Shown in pieces: positions 47,786 to 56,559 of a DNA stretch of 64,000 nt. The stretch spans positions 1-64,000 of the forward strand of contig NZ_JANZKP010000002.1 in the NCBI RefSeq assembly GCF_025642745.1, written 5' to 3'. Both the position numbers and the translations under genes were made by a program. This DNA comes from Cellulomonas sp. RIT-PI-Y (GTDB lineage: Bacteria; Actinomycetota; Actinomycetes; Actinomycetales; Cellulomonadaceae). How positions within the stretch are numbered: position 1 is the first letter of the stretch; each line of letters begins with the position of its first letter. The notes beneath the pieces are model-generated. The model saw only the letters and a list, made by a program, of their open reading frames with translations. It was not told where the DNA came from and ran no database searches.

Positions 47786-50232
47786 CCGCGCTCGCTGTCG
47801 AGTCCGTGGCCGACCCCCGGGCCACGATCCAGGGCGACCGGTTCCGGATCACCGTGCTCACCGACGGGCTGCTGCGCCTGGAGTACGCGGGCGACGGGGT
47901 GTTCGAGGACCGGCCCAGCACCTTCGCCCAGCACCGCGAACTGCCGGTGCCGGACTTCCGGGTGATCGACCGCGGCGCGGTGCTGGAGGTCGTGACCAGC
48001 CGCCTGCGCCTGACCTACGACCGCGGACCGTTCAGCACCGCCGGCCTTCAGGTCGAGGTCCTCGGCGGGCTGAGCGCGTACCACTCGGTCTGGCGCTACG
48101 GCGAGCCCGCCGACGGCCTGGGCGGCACCGCCCGCACCCTGGACTTCGCCGACGGTGCCGTGCCGGTGGACGGGGGCGTGATCTCCCGCCAGGGCTACGC
48201 CGTGCTGGACGACTCGTCCTCGATGGTCTTCACCGACGACGGCTGGGTCGCCCCCCGGGACGGCTCCCGCGCGGATCTGTACGTCTTCGGCTACGGCCAC
48301 GACTACGCCGCCGCGTTGCGGGCCTTCCACGCGGTCTCCGGTCCGGCCCCGCTGCTGCCGCGCTGGGCGCTGGGCAACTGGTGGAGCCGGTTCCACCGGT
48401 ACACCGCGGACGGCTACCGCGCACTGATGGAGCGGTTCGCCGCCGCGGGGCTGCCGTTCTCGGTCTCGGTGATCGACATGGACTGGCACGTCACCGAAGT
48501 CGACCCCGCGCTCGGCTCCGGGTGGACCGGCTACAGCTGGAACCGTGATCTGTTCCCGGACCCCGGCGCGCTGCTGGACTGGCTGCACGCACACGGCCTG
48601 CGGGTCACGCTGAACGTGCACCCCGCCGACGGGGTCCGCGCGCACGAGGACGCCTACGCCGCGATGTGCGCCGCCCTCGGCCGTGAGCCGGACGGCGACC
48701 CGGTGGCCTTCGACGTCACCGACCGGGAGTTCCTCGCCGCCTACTTCGACGTGCTGCACCGCGGGCTGGAGTCCGACGGCGTCGACTTCTGGTGGGTCGA
48801 CTGGCAGTCCGGACCGCACAGCCGGGTCGCCGGCATCGACCCGCTCTGGATGCTCAACCACTTCCACTTCCTGGACAACGGGCGGCTGACCTTCTCCCGC
48901 TACGCCGGGCCCGGCAGCCACCGCTACCCGGTCGGCTTCAGCGGCGACGCCACGATCAGCTGGGCCTCCCTGGACTTCCAGCCGGAGTTCACCGCCACCG
49001 CGGCGAACATCGGCTACGGCTGGTGGAGCCACGACATCGGCGGTCACATGGGCGGGACCAAGGACGACGAGCTGGCCACCCGCTGGGTCCAGTTCGGGGT
49101 GTTCTCCCCGATCATGCGACTGCACTCCTCGGACAACCCGTTCACCAGCAAGGAGCCCTGGTCCTTCGACGAGGTCGCCGAGCGGGTGCAGACCCGGTTC
49201 CTGCGGCTGCGGCACCGTCTGGTGCCCTACCTGCACACCATGAACCACCGCGCCGCCGAGCACGCCGAGTCCCTGGTCCGCCCGCTCTACCACCGCTGGC
49301 CGGAGGTGGACGAGGCCTACTCCGCCCGGCACCAGTACCTGTTCGGCACCGAGCTGCTGGTCGCCGCGATCACCCGGCCCGCCGACCCGGTGACCCGGAC
49401 CGCAGCGGTGCGCAGCTGGCTGCCGGAGGGCACCTGGGTCGACCTGTTCACCGACCGGGTCTACGACGGCGGACGCCTGCTCGACCTGCACCGCGACCTG
49501 GACACCCTGCCGGTGCTGGCCGCGCCCGGGGCGATCGTGCCGCTGGACGCCGCCGACCTCCCGGCGAACGACCCGGTGGCACCGGTCGGCCTGGACCTGC
49601 ACGTGGTGCCCGGTGCGGACGGCCGGTTCGTCCTGGTCGAGGACGACGGCGAGCCGGACGGTGCGGTCGCCCGGACGTCGCTGACCTGGTCGGACGCCAC
49701 CGGGACCCTGACCGTGCGTGCCTCCGGCGAGGTCGGTCTGCTGCCCGCGCGCCGGGACTGGACGCTCACGCTGCACGCGGCGGGTCCGGCGGGTCCGGCG
49801 GGTCCGGCGGGTCCGTCGAGCTCGGCGCGTTCGGCGCGTCCGGCGGGTCCGGTCGGCCGGACGGCCGAGGGTGACGCCGTGGTCGACGCAGCGGCCGTCC
49901 AGCACTGGGCCCGGACGGACGGTGTCCCCGTCCCGGTCGAACGCGACCACGACGAGTCCGGTCGACCGCGCCTGACCGTCCGCGACGTCCCGGCCGCCGC
50001 GGTGCTGGAGCTCTGCACCGGCACCCGGGTCGCGCTGACCGCCCCCGACGTCGACACCACCCTGTTCCGGGTGCTCGACGTCGCCCGGATCGGCTACGAC
50101 CTGAAGACCCAGGCCTACCGGGTCGCCGTCGCCGACCGACCGCTGCACGTCCGGCTCGCCCATCTGGCGGCGCTGGACCTGCCGGAGGCGGTGCTGTCGG
50201 CGGTGCACGAGGTGCTGCTGGCCCGGGCCTGA
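47782..50232 (+). CDS. GH31 alpha-glycosidase
   Basis: 816-aa glycoside hydrolase of family 31 (alpha-glucosidase/alpha-xylosidase type). Seen: a beta-rich N-terminal domain, the substrate loop FSVSVIDMDWHV, the nucleophile region GVDFWWVDWQSGP near residue 335, and the acid/base region GFSGDATISWASL. The C-terminal part has a GPAGPAGPAGP-SSSARSA linker encoded by 9-base tandem repeats, then an extra domain. Intracellular (no signal peptide). It would cut sugars imported by the operon's transporter. The ATG overlaps the permease stop (ATGA). Confidence 0.92.
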   Translation: MTALAVESVADPRATIQGDRFRITVLTDGLLRLEYAGDGVFEDRPSTFAQHRELPVPDFRVIDRGAVLEVVTSRLRLTYDRGPFSTAGLQVEVLGGLSAYHSVWRYGEPADGLGGTARTLDFADGAVPVDGGVISRQGYAVLDDSSSMVFTDDGWVAPRDGSRADLYVFGYGHDYAAALRAFHAVSGPAPLLPRWALGNWWSRFHRYTADGYRALMERFAAAGLPFSVSVIDMDWHVTEVDPALGSGWTGYSWNRDLFPDPGALLDWLHAHGLRVTLNVHPADGVRAHEDAYAAMCAALGREPDGDPVAFDVTDREFLAAYFDVLHRGLESDGVDFWWVDWQSGPHSRVAGIDPLWMLNHFHFLDNGRLTFSRYAGPGSHRYPVGFSGDATISWASLDFQPEFTATAANIGYGWWSHDIGGHMGGTKDDELATRWVQFGVFSPIMRLHSSDNPFTSKEPWSFDEVAERVQTRFLRLRHRLVPYLHTMNHRAAEHAESLVRPLYHRWPEVDEAYSARHQYLFGTELLVAAITRPADPVTRTAAVRSWLPEGTWVDLFTDRVYDGGRLLDLHRDLDTLPVLAAPGAIVPLDAADLPANDPVAPVGLDLHVVPGADGRFVLVEDDGEPDGAVARTSLTWSDATGTLTVRASGEVGLLPARRDWTLTLHAAGPAGPAGPAGPSSSARSARPAGPVGRTAEGDAVVDAAAVQHWARTDGVPVPVERDHDESGRPRLTVRDVPAAAVLELCTGTRVALTAPDVDTTLFRVLDVARIGYDLKTQAYRVAVADRPLHVRLAHLAALDLPEAVLSAVHEVLLARA

Positions 50233-50270
50233 GCCGCCGGGTGGTCACCGCGGACGGATACCCTCACGCG

Positions 50271-50540
50271 GTGACCACCCATCGGCTGGACGGCGGCGAC
50301 CTCGGCTGCGCCAGGCTCCTGATCCTGCTGCGCGCCCGGGTGGCCGACCTGCCCGCCGGCGACGTGGTGCATCTGAGCACGGTCGACCCGGTGGCCCCGA
50401 TCGACCTGCCGGTGTGGTGTCACATGACCGGCCACGAGTACCTCGGCACCGTGCCGGGCGCGATCCCGACCTACGCGGTGCGCGTGGTCGCGGACCCCCG
50501 CGACACCGACCCGGCCTCGCCCTGGCGCACCGCCCCCTGA
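50271..50540 (+). CDS. TusA-like sulfurtransferase domain protein
   Basis: 89-aa protein with the TusA/SirA fold: LDGGDLGCARLLILLRARVADL replaces the usual L[DN]xxGLxCPxP Cys motif (here GDLGCARL), then VVHLSTVDPVAPIDLPVWC and GHEYLG, a second Cys like the TusA substrate loop. The usual CPxP is changed to CARL, so sulfur relay cannot be assumed. The GTG at 50271 is chosen by length; an upstream ATG-like start is less likely. A lone gene after the GH31 operon. Confidence 0.7.
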   Translation: MTTHRLDGGDLGCARLLILLRARVADLPAGDVVHLSTVDPVAPIDLPVWCHMTGHEYLGTVPGAIPTYAVRVVADPRDTDPASPWRTAP

Positions 50541-50596
50541 CCGCCACCTCCTGACCCTCGCCCCTCGCCACCCGCCGCCATCGCGACGGCCACCGT

Positions 50597-50660
50597 CGTC
50601 GAGAAGCCACGTGCTGTCGCTCGGCGGGCGGTTTGTCCGACGCGAATTGGCTTCTCGACG
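50597..50660. repeat. Inverted repeat in intergenic gap
   Basis: CGTCGAGAAGCCA and TGGCTTCTCGACG are perfect 13-base inverted arms separated by 38 bases. It sits between the TusA-like gene and the convergent siderophore gene. Could be a bidirectional terminator or a small interspersed palindrome. Confidence 0.6.
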
Positions 50661-50682
50661 AGTGGCGGCCCGGGAGCGGGCG

Positions 50683-51588
50683 TCAGAGACCGGCTTCGGC
50701 CTCGGCCTCCTCGATGGCGCGCAGCCATTCGCGCTTGCCCGCGCGCCAGGCCTCGTCGTCGCCGCCGAGTCGCCAGTAGCCGGAGATGGACAGATCCGCG
50801 ATCGGCACGGCCCGGTCGACGCGCAGGTAGCGGCGCAGTTCGCGGACCGCTCCGGCCTCGCCGTGCACGAAGCCCTGCACCCGGCCCTCCGGCCAGACCA
50901 GGTCGCGCACCGTGCGGATCAGGGACGCACCCGGCGCGCCGGGCTCCCCGGTCACCCAGTGGAGCCGGACCCCGGCGGGAGCGGTCAGGGACTGGGCCTC
51001 GGCCGGGCCGGGAACCTCGATCACGGCGTCGCCGCGGGCGTCCTCGGGCAGTCGCTCCAACGCGACCGCGATGGCGGGCAGCGCGCTGGCGTCCCCGGCG
51101 AGCAGGTGGTGGTCCGCGTCGGGGTCGGGGGAGTAGCCGCCGCCCGGGCCGACCACGATCACCACGTCACCAGGGGCGGCGACGTCCGCCCAGGGTCCGG
51201 CGAGACCCTCGGTGCCGTGCACCACCAGGTCGACGACCATCCGGGTGCCGTCCCAGTCACGCACGGTGTACGTCCGCATCCGCGGCTGCTGCTCGGCCGG
51301 GAGCGCCTCGCGGGCCGCGTCCAGGTCGATCCGTCCGTCCGGCTGGGTCCACGCGGACAGCAGCTCGGCACCGGTGCGGTCGGTCGACCCGGGCACGAAC
51401 AGCAGCTTCACGTAGGAGTCCGCGTGCGGGTCCGGCCGGTAGTGCGTGGGCAGCGGCTCACCGCCGAGCGTCAGGCGGACCATCTCCGGGGTCAGGCGTT
51501 CGCTGGTCAGCACGGTCGCGGGCATCCCCGGTCGCGGGCCACGGGGTCCGCCCCGGTGTCCGGTGCTCTGCTGCGTGGGCGCGCTCAT
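50683..51588 (-). CDS. Siderophore-interacting FAD protein
   Basis: 301-aa ferric-siderophore reductase (ViuB/SIP family). Seen: TSERLTPEMVRLTLGGEPL, the FAD-binding RMRTYTVRDWDG motif near residue 103, the GPGGGYSP loop and a GDASALPAIAVALE NAD(P)H-binding motif, then the SISGYWRLGGDDEAWR end that marks the family. The ATG at 51588 follows AAGGGAAGC. It releases iron from imported siderophores by reduction. No siderophore transporter is adjacent. Confidence 0.9.
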   Translation of the reverse strand: MSAPTQQSTGHRGGPRGPRPGMPATVLTSERLTPEMVRLTLGGEPLPTHYRPDPHADSYVKLLFVPGSTDRTGAELLSAWTQPDGRIDLDAAREALPAEQQPRMRTYTVRDWDGTRMVVDLVVHGTEGLAGPWADVAAPGDVVIVVGPGGGYSPDPDADHHLLAGDASALPAIAVALERLPEDARGDAVIEVPGPAEAQSLTAPAGVRLHWVTGEPGAPGASLIRTVRDLVWPEGRVQGFVHGEAGAVRELRRYLRVDRAVPIADLSISGYWRLGGDDEAWRAGKREWLRAIEEAEAEAGL

Positions 51589-51697
51589 CCACGCTTCCCT
51601 TCCCTCGGTGGTCACGGCCGTCCCGGCCGCCGGTCCACCTTAGGTCACCCTTACCCGACTGCGCCCCTGTGACCTCGCGCACCCGGACCCGGCGGGT

Positions 51698-51754
51698 CGA
51701 GAGTGCACGCATGCCGACCTCAGCGCCCGGGAGGCCGGCATTCGTGCACTCTCG
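51698..51754. repeat. Long imperfect hairpin
   Basis: 24-base arms: the left starts CGAGAGTGCACG and the right ends CGTGCACTCTCG, with two mismatches, around a 9-base loop. It lies between the SIP gene and MarR. It looks like an interspersed palindromic element; copies elsewhere in the genome would confirm that. Confidence 0.7.
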
Positions 51755-51808
51755 GCGGATGCGGATGCGGATGCGGGTGCGGATGCGGATGCGGGTGTGG
51801 ATGCGTAT
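51755..51808. repeat. GGATGC hexamer tandem repeat
   Basis: About nine copies of a 6-base unit (GCGGAT with GCGGGT variants) directly after the hairpin, before the end of MarR. The run would encode Met-Arg repeats in one frame, but no gene is expected there. Prone to slippage. Confidence 0.75.
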
Positions 51809-51819
51809 CCGGACCGGGA

Positions 51820-52278
51820 TCAGCCGGCGTGGGCACGGCCCCAGTCGTCGAGGTCGGCGTTGAGCCGGTGCAGGGCGGCTGCGAGGGTGCTCCGCTCGGC
51901 ATCGGTCCACCCGGCGAGCACCTCCCGGTAGATGCCGCCGCGGATCTCCCGGGTCCGGGCCAGGGCGTCGCGCCCCGCGTCGGTGGCGGAGACCACGGTG
52001 ACCCGGCGGTCGGCGTCGTCGGCGCTGCGGGACACGTGCCCGGCGCGCTCCATCGCCAGTACCTGACGGGTGACGGTGGAGGGGTCGAGCCGGAGGGCGT
52101 CCGCGATGGAGTTCACGCTGCACGGCCCGTCGGCGGTCAGCACGCCCAGGACCAGGTAGGCGGAGCGGTCGAGCTCGTGGAGTCGGCGGGGCGACGACCG
52201 GCGGCTGCGTTCGGCCAGTCTCAGCAGCATGGCGACCTCGGCCTCGACGGTGCTGACGGCGTCCTCGGTCGGCGACAT
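51820..52278 (-). CDS. MarR-family regulator
   Basis: 152-aa repressor. Seen: the winged-helix HTH with CSVNSIADALRLDPSTVTRQV and LAMERAGHVSRSADDADRRV, plus VTVVSATDAGR. The ATG at 52278 has GGGAG upstream; upstream in-frame sequence is not conserved. Divergent from an MFS exporter that it probably controls, via the near-palindrome at 52336-52350. Confidence 0.88.
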   Translation of the reverse strand: MSPTEDAVSTVEAEVAMLLRLAERSRRSSPRRLHELDRSAYLVLGVLTADGPCSVNSIADALRLDPSTVTRQVLAMERAGHVSRSADDADRRVTVVSATDAGRDALARTREIRGGIYREVLAGWTDAERSTLAAALHRLNADLDDWGRAHAG

Positions 52279-52335
52279 GATCTCCCTCGTGGCGGCTTCG
52301 GGCCCCTGTCGGGCCAAGTCTGACACGCGATCCTG

Positions 52336-52350
52336 GCATAACAGCTGTAT
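52336..52350. promoter_or_regulatory. Candidate MarR operator
   Basis: ATAACAGCTGTAT, a near-palindrome centred on CAGCTG, in the 110-base divergent gap between MarR and the MFS gene. It is AT-richer than its surroundings, and TATGAT overlaps it as a possible -10. Confidence 0.5.
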
Positions 52351-52389
52351 GATGCAGGTAATCCCACCGTCGCGTTTCCGAGGAGAGCT

Positions 52390-53628
52390 GTGCCCAGCCG
52401 TCATCCCGAACCGAACAAGACGGCGATCTACGCCACGGCGCTGACCGCCTTCTTCGCCATCGCCGGCATCGCCATCGTGGACCCGATCCTGCCCGTCATC
52501 GGTCAGGAGATCGGCGCCTCCACCTGGCAGATCGAGCTGCTGTTCACCGCATACCTGCTGGTGATGGCGGTCGGCATGATCCCCGCCGTGATCGCCACCG
52601 GGAAGTTCGGCTACCGCAAGATCCTCGCCACGGGCGTGACCGTGGTCGCGGTCGCGGCGATCCTGGCCGCGCTCTCCGGCAACATCCTGGAGCTGTCCGT
52701 ACTGCGCGGGCTCTGGGGTCTGGGCAACGCGATGTTCTTCGCCACCGCCATGGTGCTGCTGGTCGCCCTCGCCCAGGACCGCGAGTGGGTGGTCGAGCTG
52801 TTCGAGACCTGCGTGGGCCTCGGCTTCGCGGTCGGCCCGCTGCTCGGCGGTCTACTCGGCCGGATCTCCTGGCGGATCCCGTTCGCGGCCTGCGGGCTGT
52901 TCATGATCGTGGCGCTCGCGGTGTCGATCACCCGGCTGAAGGACCCGGCGGAGGCGCCCGGCGCACTGACCCTGCGGGACGTGATGACCCCGTTCCGCCG
53001 CCCGGCGTTCCGCACCCTGTGCGTGGTCACCGGTGCCTACAACTTCGTGTTCTTCGTGGTGCTCGGCTACACCCCGGTGTTCCTCGGCCTGGGCGTGATC
53101 CCGCTCGGCCTGGTGTTCACCGCCTGGGGCATCGGCCTGGCGCTCGGCATCCTGGTGATCGGACACCGGCTCGCGCACCGGATCGGCGCGGTCGCCACCG
53201 TCGGCACCGCCCTCGGCGGGCTGCTGGTCGCCCTGGTGCTGCTGGCCACCTCGGTCGGCACCGCGGAGTCGATCGTCGTGCTGGTGCTCGCCGGGGTCTG
53301 CATGGGCATCGCCAACGCGAACCTGACCGACCTGGCACTGGGCATCGGCGGCCAGGAGCGCCGGACCACGACCGCCGCGTTCAACCTGGTCCGCTGGGGC
53401 CTCGCCGCCCCCGCACCGGTGATCGCCGGCCTGCTGCACCCGGTCAGCGACGTGCTGCCGTTCTGGGTGGGCGCCGGGGTGCTGGTGATCGGCGTGGTCG
53501 CGTTCGTCTGGAAGGGCCACGGGATGGCGCACGCGGTGGGGGAGTCGCTGCCGTGGGCGCGCCGGGAGGCGGACGCCGCCGCCCGCACCGCGGAGCTGAC
53601 GCCGGAGGAGGCGCTCGGGGAGGTCTGA
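52390..53628 (+). CDS. MFS drug exporter
   Basis: 412-aa major facilitator with about 12 helices. Seen: FFAIAGIAIVDPILPVIG in helix 1, the family A-motif-like GKFGYRKILATG after helix 2, RGLWGLGNAMFFATA, and GLGFAVGPLLGGLLG (antiporter C motif region) in helix 5. GTG start after GAGGAGAGCT. Under MarR control by position. Substrate not known. Confidence 0.9.
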   Translation: MPSRHPEPNKTAIYATALTAFFAIAGIAIVDPILPVIGQEIGASTWQIELLFTAYLLVMAVGMIPAVIATGKFGYRKILATGVTVVAVAAILAALSGNILELSVLRGLWGLGNAMFFATAMVLLVALAQDREWVVELFETCVGLGFAVGPLLGGLLGRISWRIPFAACGLFMIVALAVSITRLKDPAEAPGALTLRDVMTPFRRPAFRTLCVVTGAYNFVFFVVLGYTPVFLGLGVIPLGLVFTAWGIGLALGILVIGHRLAHRIGAVATVGTALGGLLVALVLLATSVGTAESIVVLVLAGVCMGIANANLTDLALGIGGQERRTTTAAFNLVRWGLAAPAPVIAGLLHPVSDVLPFWVGAGVLVIGVVAFVWKGHGMAHAVGESLPWARREADAAARTAELTPEEALGEV

Positions 53629-53631
53629 GCC

Positions 53632-54303
53632 TCAGCCCTCGATCAGCCCCGACCGGTACGCCAGCACCACCGCCTGCACCCGGTCCCGCACCTCGAGCTT
53701 GGTCAGGATCCGCCCGACGTGCGTCTTCACCGTCGCCTCGGACAGGAACAGCCGTTCGGCGACCTCGGCGTTGGACAGGCCCTCGGCCACCGCGAGCAGC
53801 ACCTCCCGCTCGCGGGCGGTCAGGGACTCCAGCTTCGGGTCGGCGACGGCCGGGGCGGTCTGTCCCACCCCGGGCATCTCCCCGGAGAACAGCTCCAGCA
53901 TCCGCCGGGTCACCCGGGGTGAGATCACCGCGTCCCCGCTGGCCACCGACCGGATCGCCGCGATCAGATCACCCGGCCGGGCGTCCTTGAGCAGGAAGCC
54001 GCTCGCCCCCTCGCGCAGGGCGGCGAACGCGTACTCGTCCAGGTCGAAGGTGGTGAGGATCAGCACCCGCGCGTCGGCGCCGGAGGCCACGATCTGCCGG
54101 GTCGCCTCGATGCCGTTGGTCCCGGGCATCCGGACGTCCATCAGCACCACGTCGGGGCGCAGGGCGGCGACCTGGGCCACGGCCTCCGCGCCGTCGGAGG
54201 CCTCGCCGACCACGTCCAGGTCGTCCTCGTCCTGCAGCACCAGCGTGAAGCCCATCCGCAGCAGCGGCTGGTCGTCCACCAGCAGCACGCGGATCGCGCT
54301 CAC
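53632..54303 (-). CDS. NarL/LuxR-type response regulator
   Basis: 223-aa regulator. Seen: a receiver domain with LLVDDQPLLRMGF, phosphorylation Asp in VVLMDVRMPGTNG near residue 54, and Lys in GFLLKDARPGD, then a LuxR HTH (SLTAREREVLLAVAEGLSN...AEVAERLFLSEATVKTHV). GTG start overlapping the kinase stop (GTGA). Partner of the kinase at 54300-55691. Probably controls the ABC genes upstream in the operon. Confidence 0.95.
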   Translation of the reverse strand: MSAIRVLLVDDQPLLRMGFTLVLQDEDDLDVVGEASDGAEAVAQVAALRPDVVLMDVRMPGTNGIEATRQIVASGADARVLILTTFDLDEYAFAALREGASGFLLKDARPGDLIAAIRSVASGDAVISPRVTRRMLELFSGEMPGVGQTAPAVADPKLESLTAREREVLLAVAEGLSNAEVAERLFLSEATVKTHVGRILTKLEVRDRVQAVVLAYRSGLIEG

Positions 54304-55691
54304 CGGTCCTCCTCGGCATCGTCGATCTGCACCAGCACCTGCACCCGCCAGCCGTTCTGGTGCGGCCCGGCGGAGACGGTGCCACCGTAGACCGCGGCGC
54401 GCTCGCGCATGCCGACCAGCCCACGACCGGGCCGGGGCGGGACCGGCAGCACGGCGTCGTCCCCGGAGAGCCGGGCGCGCAGGCGCTCGGAGCGGGGCGT
54501 CATCAGCGGCTCGCCGGGCAGGCCGACCGGGCCGGAGTCGGTGACCTCGATCAGCACCTCCTGCCGGGTGCGCGCCACGATCACCTCGGCGCGGGTGTGC
54601 GTCCCGGCGTGCCGCAGCGCGTTGGTCAGCGACTCCTGGACCACCCGGTAGACGGTCAGGGCCAGGGTCGGGTCCTCGGGCAGCGCCGGGCCGGAGGTGG
54701 TCAGGTGCACGGTCATCCCGGCCATCCGGAACGACTGCACCAGCTCGTCCAGGTCCTGGGGCTGCGGTTCCAGCGGCGCGTCGCTGCCGCGCAGCACTCC
54801 CAGCATCCGGCGCATGTCGGTCAGCGCGGTGCGCCCGGTCTCGGACAGCAGCTCCAGCGCCCGGTCGGCGTCCTCGGGCGAGCGGCGCATGGCGGTCCGG
54901 GCGCCGTCGGACAGCGCCACCATCACGGTCAGGCCGTGCGCGACCACGTCGTGCATCTCCCGGGCGATCCGGGTCTTCTCGGTGGCGGCGGCGAGGGTGG
55001 CCTGCTGCTCACCGGCCGCCATCAGCTCCCGGTGCCGGGCGAGCAGCCCGTTCACGTGGGTGCGCCGACTGCTCACACTGGTGCCGATCACCAGGGCGAT
55101 CAGGCTGGTGAACACCAGGTTCGAGATGTCGGTCGTGGCGTCGACCCGCAGGTCCTGGGAGGCGCCGAACGTGATCGCGCCGTCGGTGTGCTGCCCGGTG
55201 ACCGCGCTCCCGTCCGCCGCGACCAGGGTGAGGCCGGCGAGCAGCAGCGCGCCTCCGACGATCCACCAGGTCATCCGCGCGGTCCGGCTCGCGGCGACGG
55301 CGTAGACGCCGAAGCCGATCGCCAGCGCGAAACCGCCGATCCGCCCGGTGACCGCCACGTTGCCCGCCGCCAGGATGGCCAGCAGACCCAGCACCACCAC
55401 CGGGGACCGCCGGCGGAACCACAGCGTCCCGATCGCGGCGAGACCGAGCAACCCGGCCACCGCGATCCGCCACACCGCCAGCCCGTCGGAGTCGAAGGCC
55501 ACGGTGGTGCCGGTGTCGATCAGCACGATCACGCAGACCAGCACGTCCGAGGCGCGCGGTCTCCGGGCGAAGAACCGCCGCAGCCGGTTCATCCGCCGGG
55601 CGTCGAACTCGGTGAAGTCCGCGCCCGGGGACGCCACGACGCCCGCCCCGGAGCCGGTGGGCTCGGGGACGGGCGTCGTGGTGGTCGTCAT
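54300..55691 (-). CDS. NarX/DesK-type histidine kinase
   Basis: 463-aa membrane kinase. Seen: five to six hydrophobic helices between residues 45 and 190, the HisKA_3 phosphoacceptor motif REMHDVVAHGLTVMV near residue 247, and the ATP-binding site with QESLTNALRHAGTHT and a late GRGLVGMRERAAVYGG. Acts on the response regulator whose start overlaps its stop. Ten bases separate it from the ABC permease gene. Confidence 0.93.
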   Translation of the reverse strand: MTTTTTPVPEPTGSGAGVVASPGADFTEFDARRMNRLRRFFARRPRASDVLVCVIVLIDTGTTVAFDSDGLAVWRIAVAGLLGLAAIGTLWFRRRSPVVVLGLLAILAAGNVAVTGRIGGFALAIGFGVYAVAASRTARMTWWIVGGALLLAGLTLVAADGSAVTGQHTDGAITFGASQDLRVDATTDISNLVFTSLIALVIGTSVSSRRTHVNGLLARHRELMAAGEQQATLAAATEKTRIAREMHDVVAHGLTVMVALSDGARTAMRRSPEDADRALELLSETGRTALTDMRRMLGVLRGSDAPLEPQPQDLDELVQSFRMAGMTVHLTTSGPALPEDPTLALTVYRVVQESLTNALRHAGTHTRAEVIVARTRQEVLIEVTDSGPVGLPGEPLMTPRSERLRARLSGDDAVLPVPPRPGRGLVGMRERAAVYGGTVSAGPHQNGWRVQVLVQIDDAEEDR

Positions 55692-55701
55692 CGCCGATGG
55701 C

Positions 55702-56559
55702 TCAGGCGTCGCGCTTGCGGAGCAGCACCAGGGCGATGCCCAGCAGCACCACGCCCCACGCGATCAGCACCCCGTAGCCCTGCCACGGCGTCAGGACCGT
55801 CACGTCGCTGGCGGCCCGCAGCGCGTCGATCGACTCGGTGGAGGTCGACAGCACCCGCGACCCGGCGCTCGACGGCAGGAACGGGCTGACCTCGGCCATC
55901 CAGCGGATGTTCGGGAAGGCGCCGAACAGCGTCTCGACCACCAGGAACACACCGAACACCGTGGCGAGCGCCGCGGCGGAGACCCGCAGCAGCGCACCGA
56001 TCGCGAAGGCGAACAACGCCACGCCCATCAGGTACAGCGGCATCGCGATCAGCACCCGGCGGTGGATCTCGTCCGACAGGTCGATGCCGTACTCGGAGCC
56101 GAGCGACGGGGTGATCAGCGCCCACGACAGCAGGGTGGCCAGCGCACCGGTGATGAACGCGACGACCAGGACGACGACGCCCTTGGCCAGCACCGCGCCG
56201 ATCCGCCGCGGGGCCGCGGCGAAGGTGGAGCGGATCGACCCGGTCGAGTACTCACCGGTGATCGCGAGCACCGCCAGCACCGAGATGACCAGCTGGCCGA
56301 TCATGATCCCGGCCTGCAGGAAGTTCGGCCCCACCTGGTCGGGCGACAGCCCGATCTCGGCCGGGTCGATGTTCTGCAGCGTGAAGTAGGTGCCCATCCA
56401 GGTGAAACCGGCCTGGGCGACCACGGTGATCGCGACGACCCACCAGGTCGAGCGCAGCGTCCACAGCTTGATCCACTCCGAGCGGACCAGCTTCGGGAAG
56501 GTCACCGTCGGCTGTCCGACCCGGGACCGGGTCGGGGCGGGTGCGGTCGTGGCGCTCAT
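55702..56559 (-). CDS. ABC transporter permease (ABC-2 like)
   Basis: 285-aa membrane protein with six helices. Seen: VRSEWIKLWTLRSTWW at the N-terminus, typical of antibiotic-export/ABC-2 permeases, and VLAITGEYSTGSIRSTFAA, which is a family hallmark. The stop of the ATPase gene overlaps its ATG (ATGA). Works with the ATPase as an exporter, probably linked to the two-component system for sensing envelope damage or drugs. Confidence 0.88.
   Translation of the reverse strand: MSATTAPAPTRSRVGQPTVTFPKLVRSEWIKLWTLRSTWWVVAITVVAQAGFTWMGTYFTLQNIDPAEIGLSPDQVGPNFLQAGIMIGQLVISVLAVLAITGEYSTGSIRSTFAAAPRRIGAVLAKGVVVLVVAFITGALATLLSWALITPSLGSEYGIDLSDEIHRRVLIAMPLYLMGVALFAFAIGALLRVSAAALATVFGVFLVVETLFGAFPNIRWMAEVSPFLPSSAGSRVLSTSTESIDALRAASDVTVLTPWQGYGVLIAWGVVLLGIALVLLRKRDA

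Noticed and set aside
50595-50660. Transposon end for the 50597-50660 repeat
   Set aside because: No transposase or target duplication is seen; only a single inverted pair is present.
51669-51863. Met-Arg repeat protein across the hexamer run
   Set aside because: The frame is created by the GGATGC repeat and hairpin; no ribosome site or homology, and it is antisense to MarR at its end.
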